From Klebsiella pneumoniae (GTDB taxonomy: Bacteria; Pseudomonadota; Gammaproteobacteria; Pseudomonadales; CAMAPQ01): 32,009 bases of DNA. Positions within the stretch are counted from its first letter, which is position 1. Every line of letters begins with the position of its first letter. The stretch spans positions 1 to 32,009 of the forward strand of contig CAMAPQ010000028.1 in assembly GCA_945860125.1 (NCBI GenBank). The letters run 5' to 3'. Below are positions 31,728 to 32,009 of this stretch, piece after piece. A program made the translations under genes and the position numbers. The notes beneath the pieces are model-generated. The model made no database searches and was not told the DNA's origin. It worked only from the letters and a program-made list of their open reading frames with translations.

Positions 31728-32009
31728 ATGAGAGAAAGTAAAAGGCTCAATAGCTTAAGGCAAAAAGGTTTTACACTTGTTGAAATTGCAATTGTGCTCG
31801 TGATTGTAGGCCTTCTTTTAGGCGGCGTTATGAAAGGACAAGAGCTTATTAACTCAGCCAAAACACGCGCCCTTGTTTCAAAATTAAAATCAGTCGAAGT
31901 TGCATGGGACACTTTTAAAGATCGTTATCAAGCAAAACCAGGTGATTTTAACCAGGCTGTGCGTGATTTAGGGGGGCCAACCGTTAACGGCAATGGAGAT
32001 GGTTTTGTT
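31728..32009 (+). CDS. Type IV pilin, MshA-like, copy 2 (runs off the window)
   Basis: A second prepilin gene starts 46 bp after the first, with a strong ribosome-binding site (GAGGAGA). The leader MRESKRLNSLRQKG differs from copy 1, but from FTLVE onward the 94 codons visible encode almost the same protein, with only Asn-to-Asp and Thr-to-Lys changes (AWDTFKDRYQAKPGDF). The C-terminal, surface-exposed part is outside the window, so whether the heads differ is unknown. The start is well supported because the leader length and cleavage site fit class III prepilins. Confidence 0.92.
   Translation, partial: MRESKRLNSLRQKGFTLVEIAIVLVIVGLLLGGVMKGQELINSAKTRALVSKLKSVEVAWDTFKDRYQAKPGDFNQAVRDLGGPTVNGNGDGFV
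31761..32009 (+). repeat. Direct repeat between the two pilin genes, right copy
   Basis: This is the partner of 31049-31297 (offset 712 bp, two mismatches in 249). The repeat unit is a whole pilin gene or its 5' half. Confidence 0.95.

Overview
The window is AT-rich and densely coded. It looks like the chromosome of a gammaproteobacterium: aconitase B, Mpl, MsrA, a Crp-like regulator, a BarA/GacS/LetS-type hybrid kinase, an MSHA-type pilus locus and an ERIC-like repeat all fit. The low GC and AT-ending codons would suit a Legionellales/Coxiella-like or similar host-associated lineage, but nothing here fixes the genus.

Bases 1-6,500 hold housekeeping and accessory genes. In order: the decayed remains of an MBL-fold hydrolase, an unrecognised 357-aa gene (minus), a Crp/Fnr regulator with msrA (plus), then a RimJ/RimL-type acetyltransferase, mpl (peptidoglycan recycling) and a membrane protein (all minus). 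Bases 6,500-12,500 hold acnB, with a recognisable promoter and terminator, and a 1018-aa hybrid kinase with kinase, receiver and HPt modules.

Bases 12,600-32,009 are one large type IV pilus / type II secretion-like locus of MSHA type. A sigma-54 response regulator resembling PrsR starts a tightly packed run: mshM (ATPase), mshL (secretin), mshN (TPR protein), mshE (assembly ATPase with two MshEN c-di-GMP-type domains), mshG (platform), a PilM/PilN-like fusion (mshI), a PilO-like gene (mshJ) and an mshK-like gene. Two minor-pilin-like genes sharing an LPCP motif follow. A PrsK-like membrane histidine kinase then faces the other way. Beyond it are an ABC-2 permease without a local ATPase, a membrane-anchored helical-repeat protein, and two tandem pilin genes whose first ~250 bp are almost identical. 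The second pilin runs off the window.

A coherent reading is one surface-pilus system. A PrsK/PrsR-like pair, whose two genes bracket the machinery, may control it through sigma-54, and c-di-GMP may control it through MshE. No prepilin peptidase and no diguanylate cyclase is present in the window.

Between genes lie two families of small mobile-like repeats: a 101-bp palindromic element with >=11-bp perfect terminal inverted repeats (two full copies and several end fragments), and an ERIC-like 125-bp element plus a 40-bp internal-deletion derivative. There are also several 15-18 bp tandem duplications. No tRNA, rRNA, CRISPR array or complete insertion sequence was seen.
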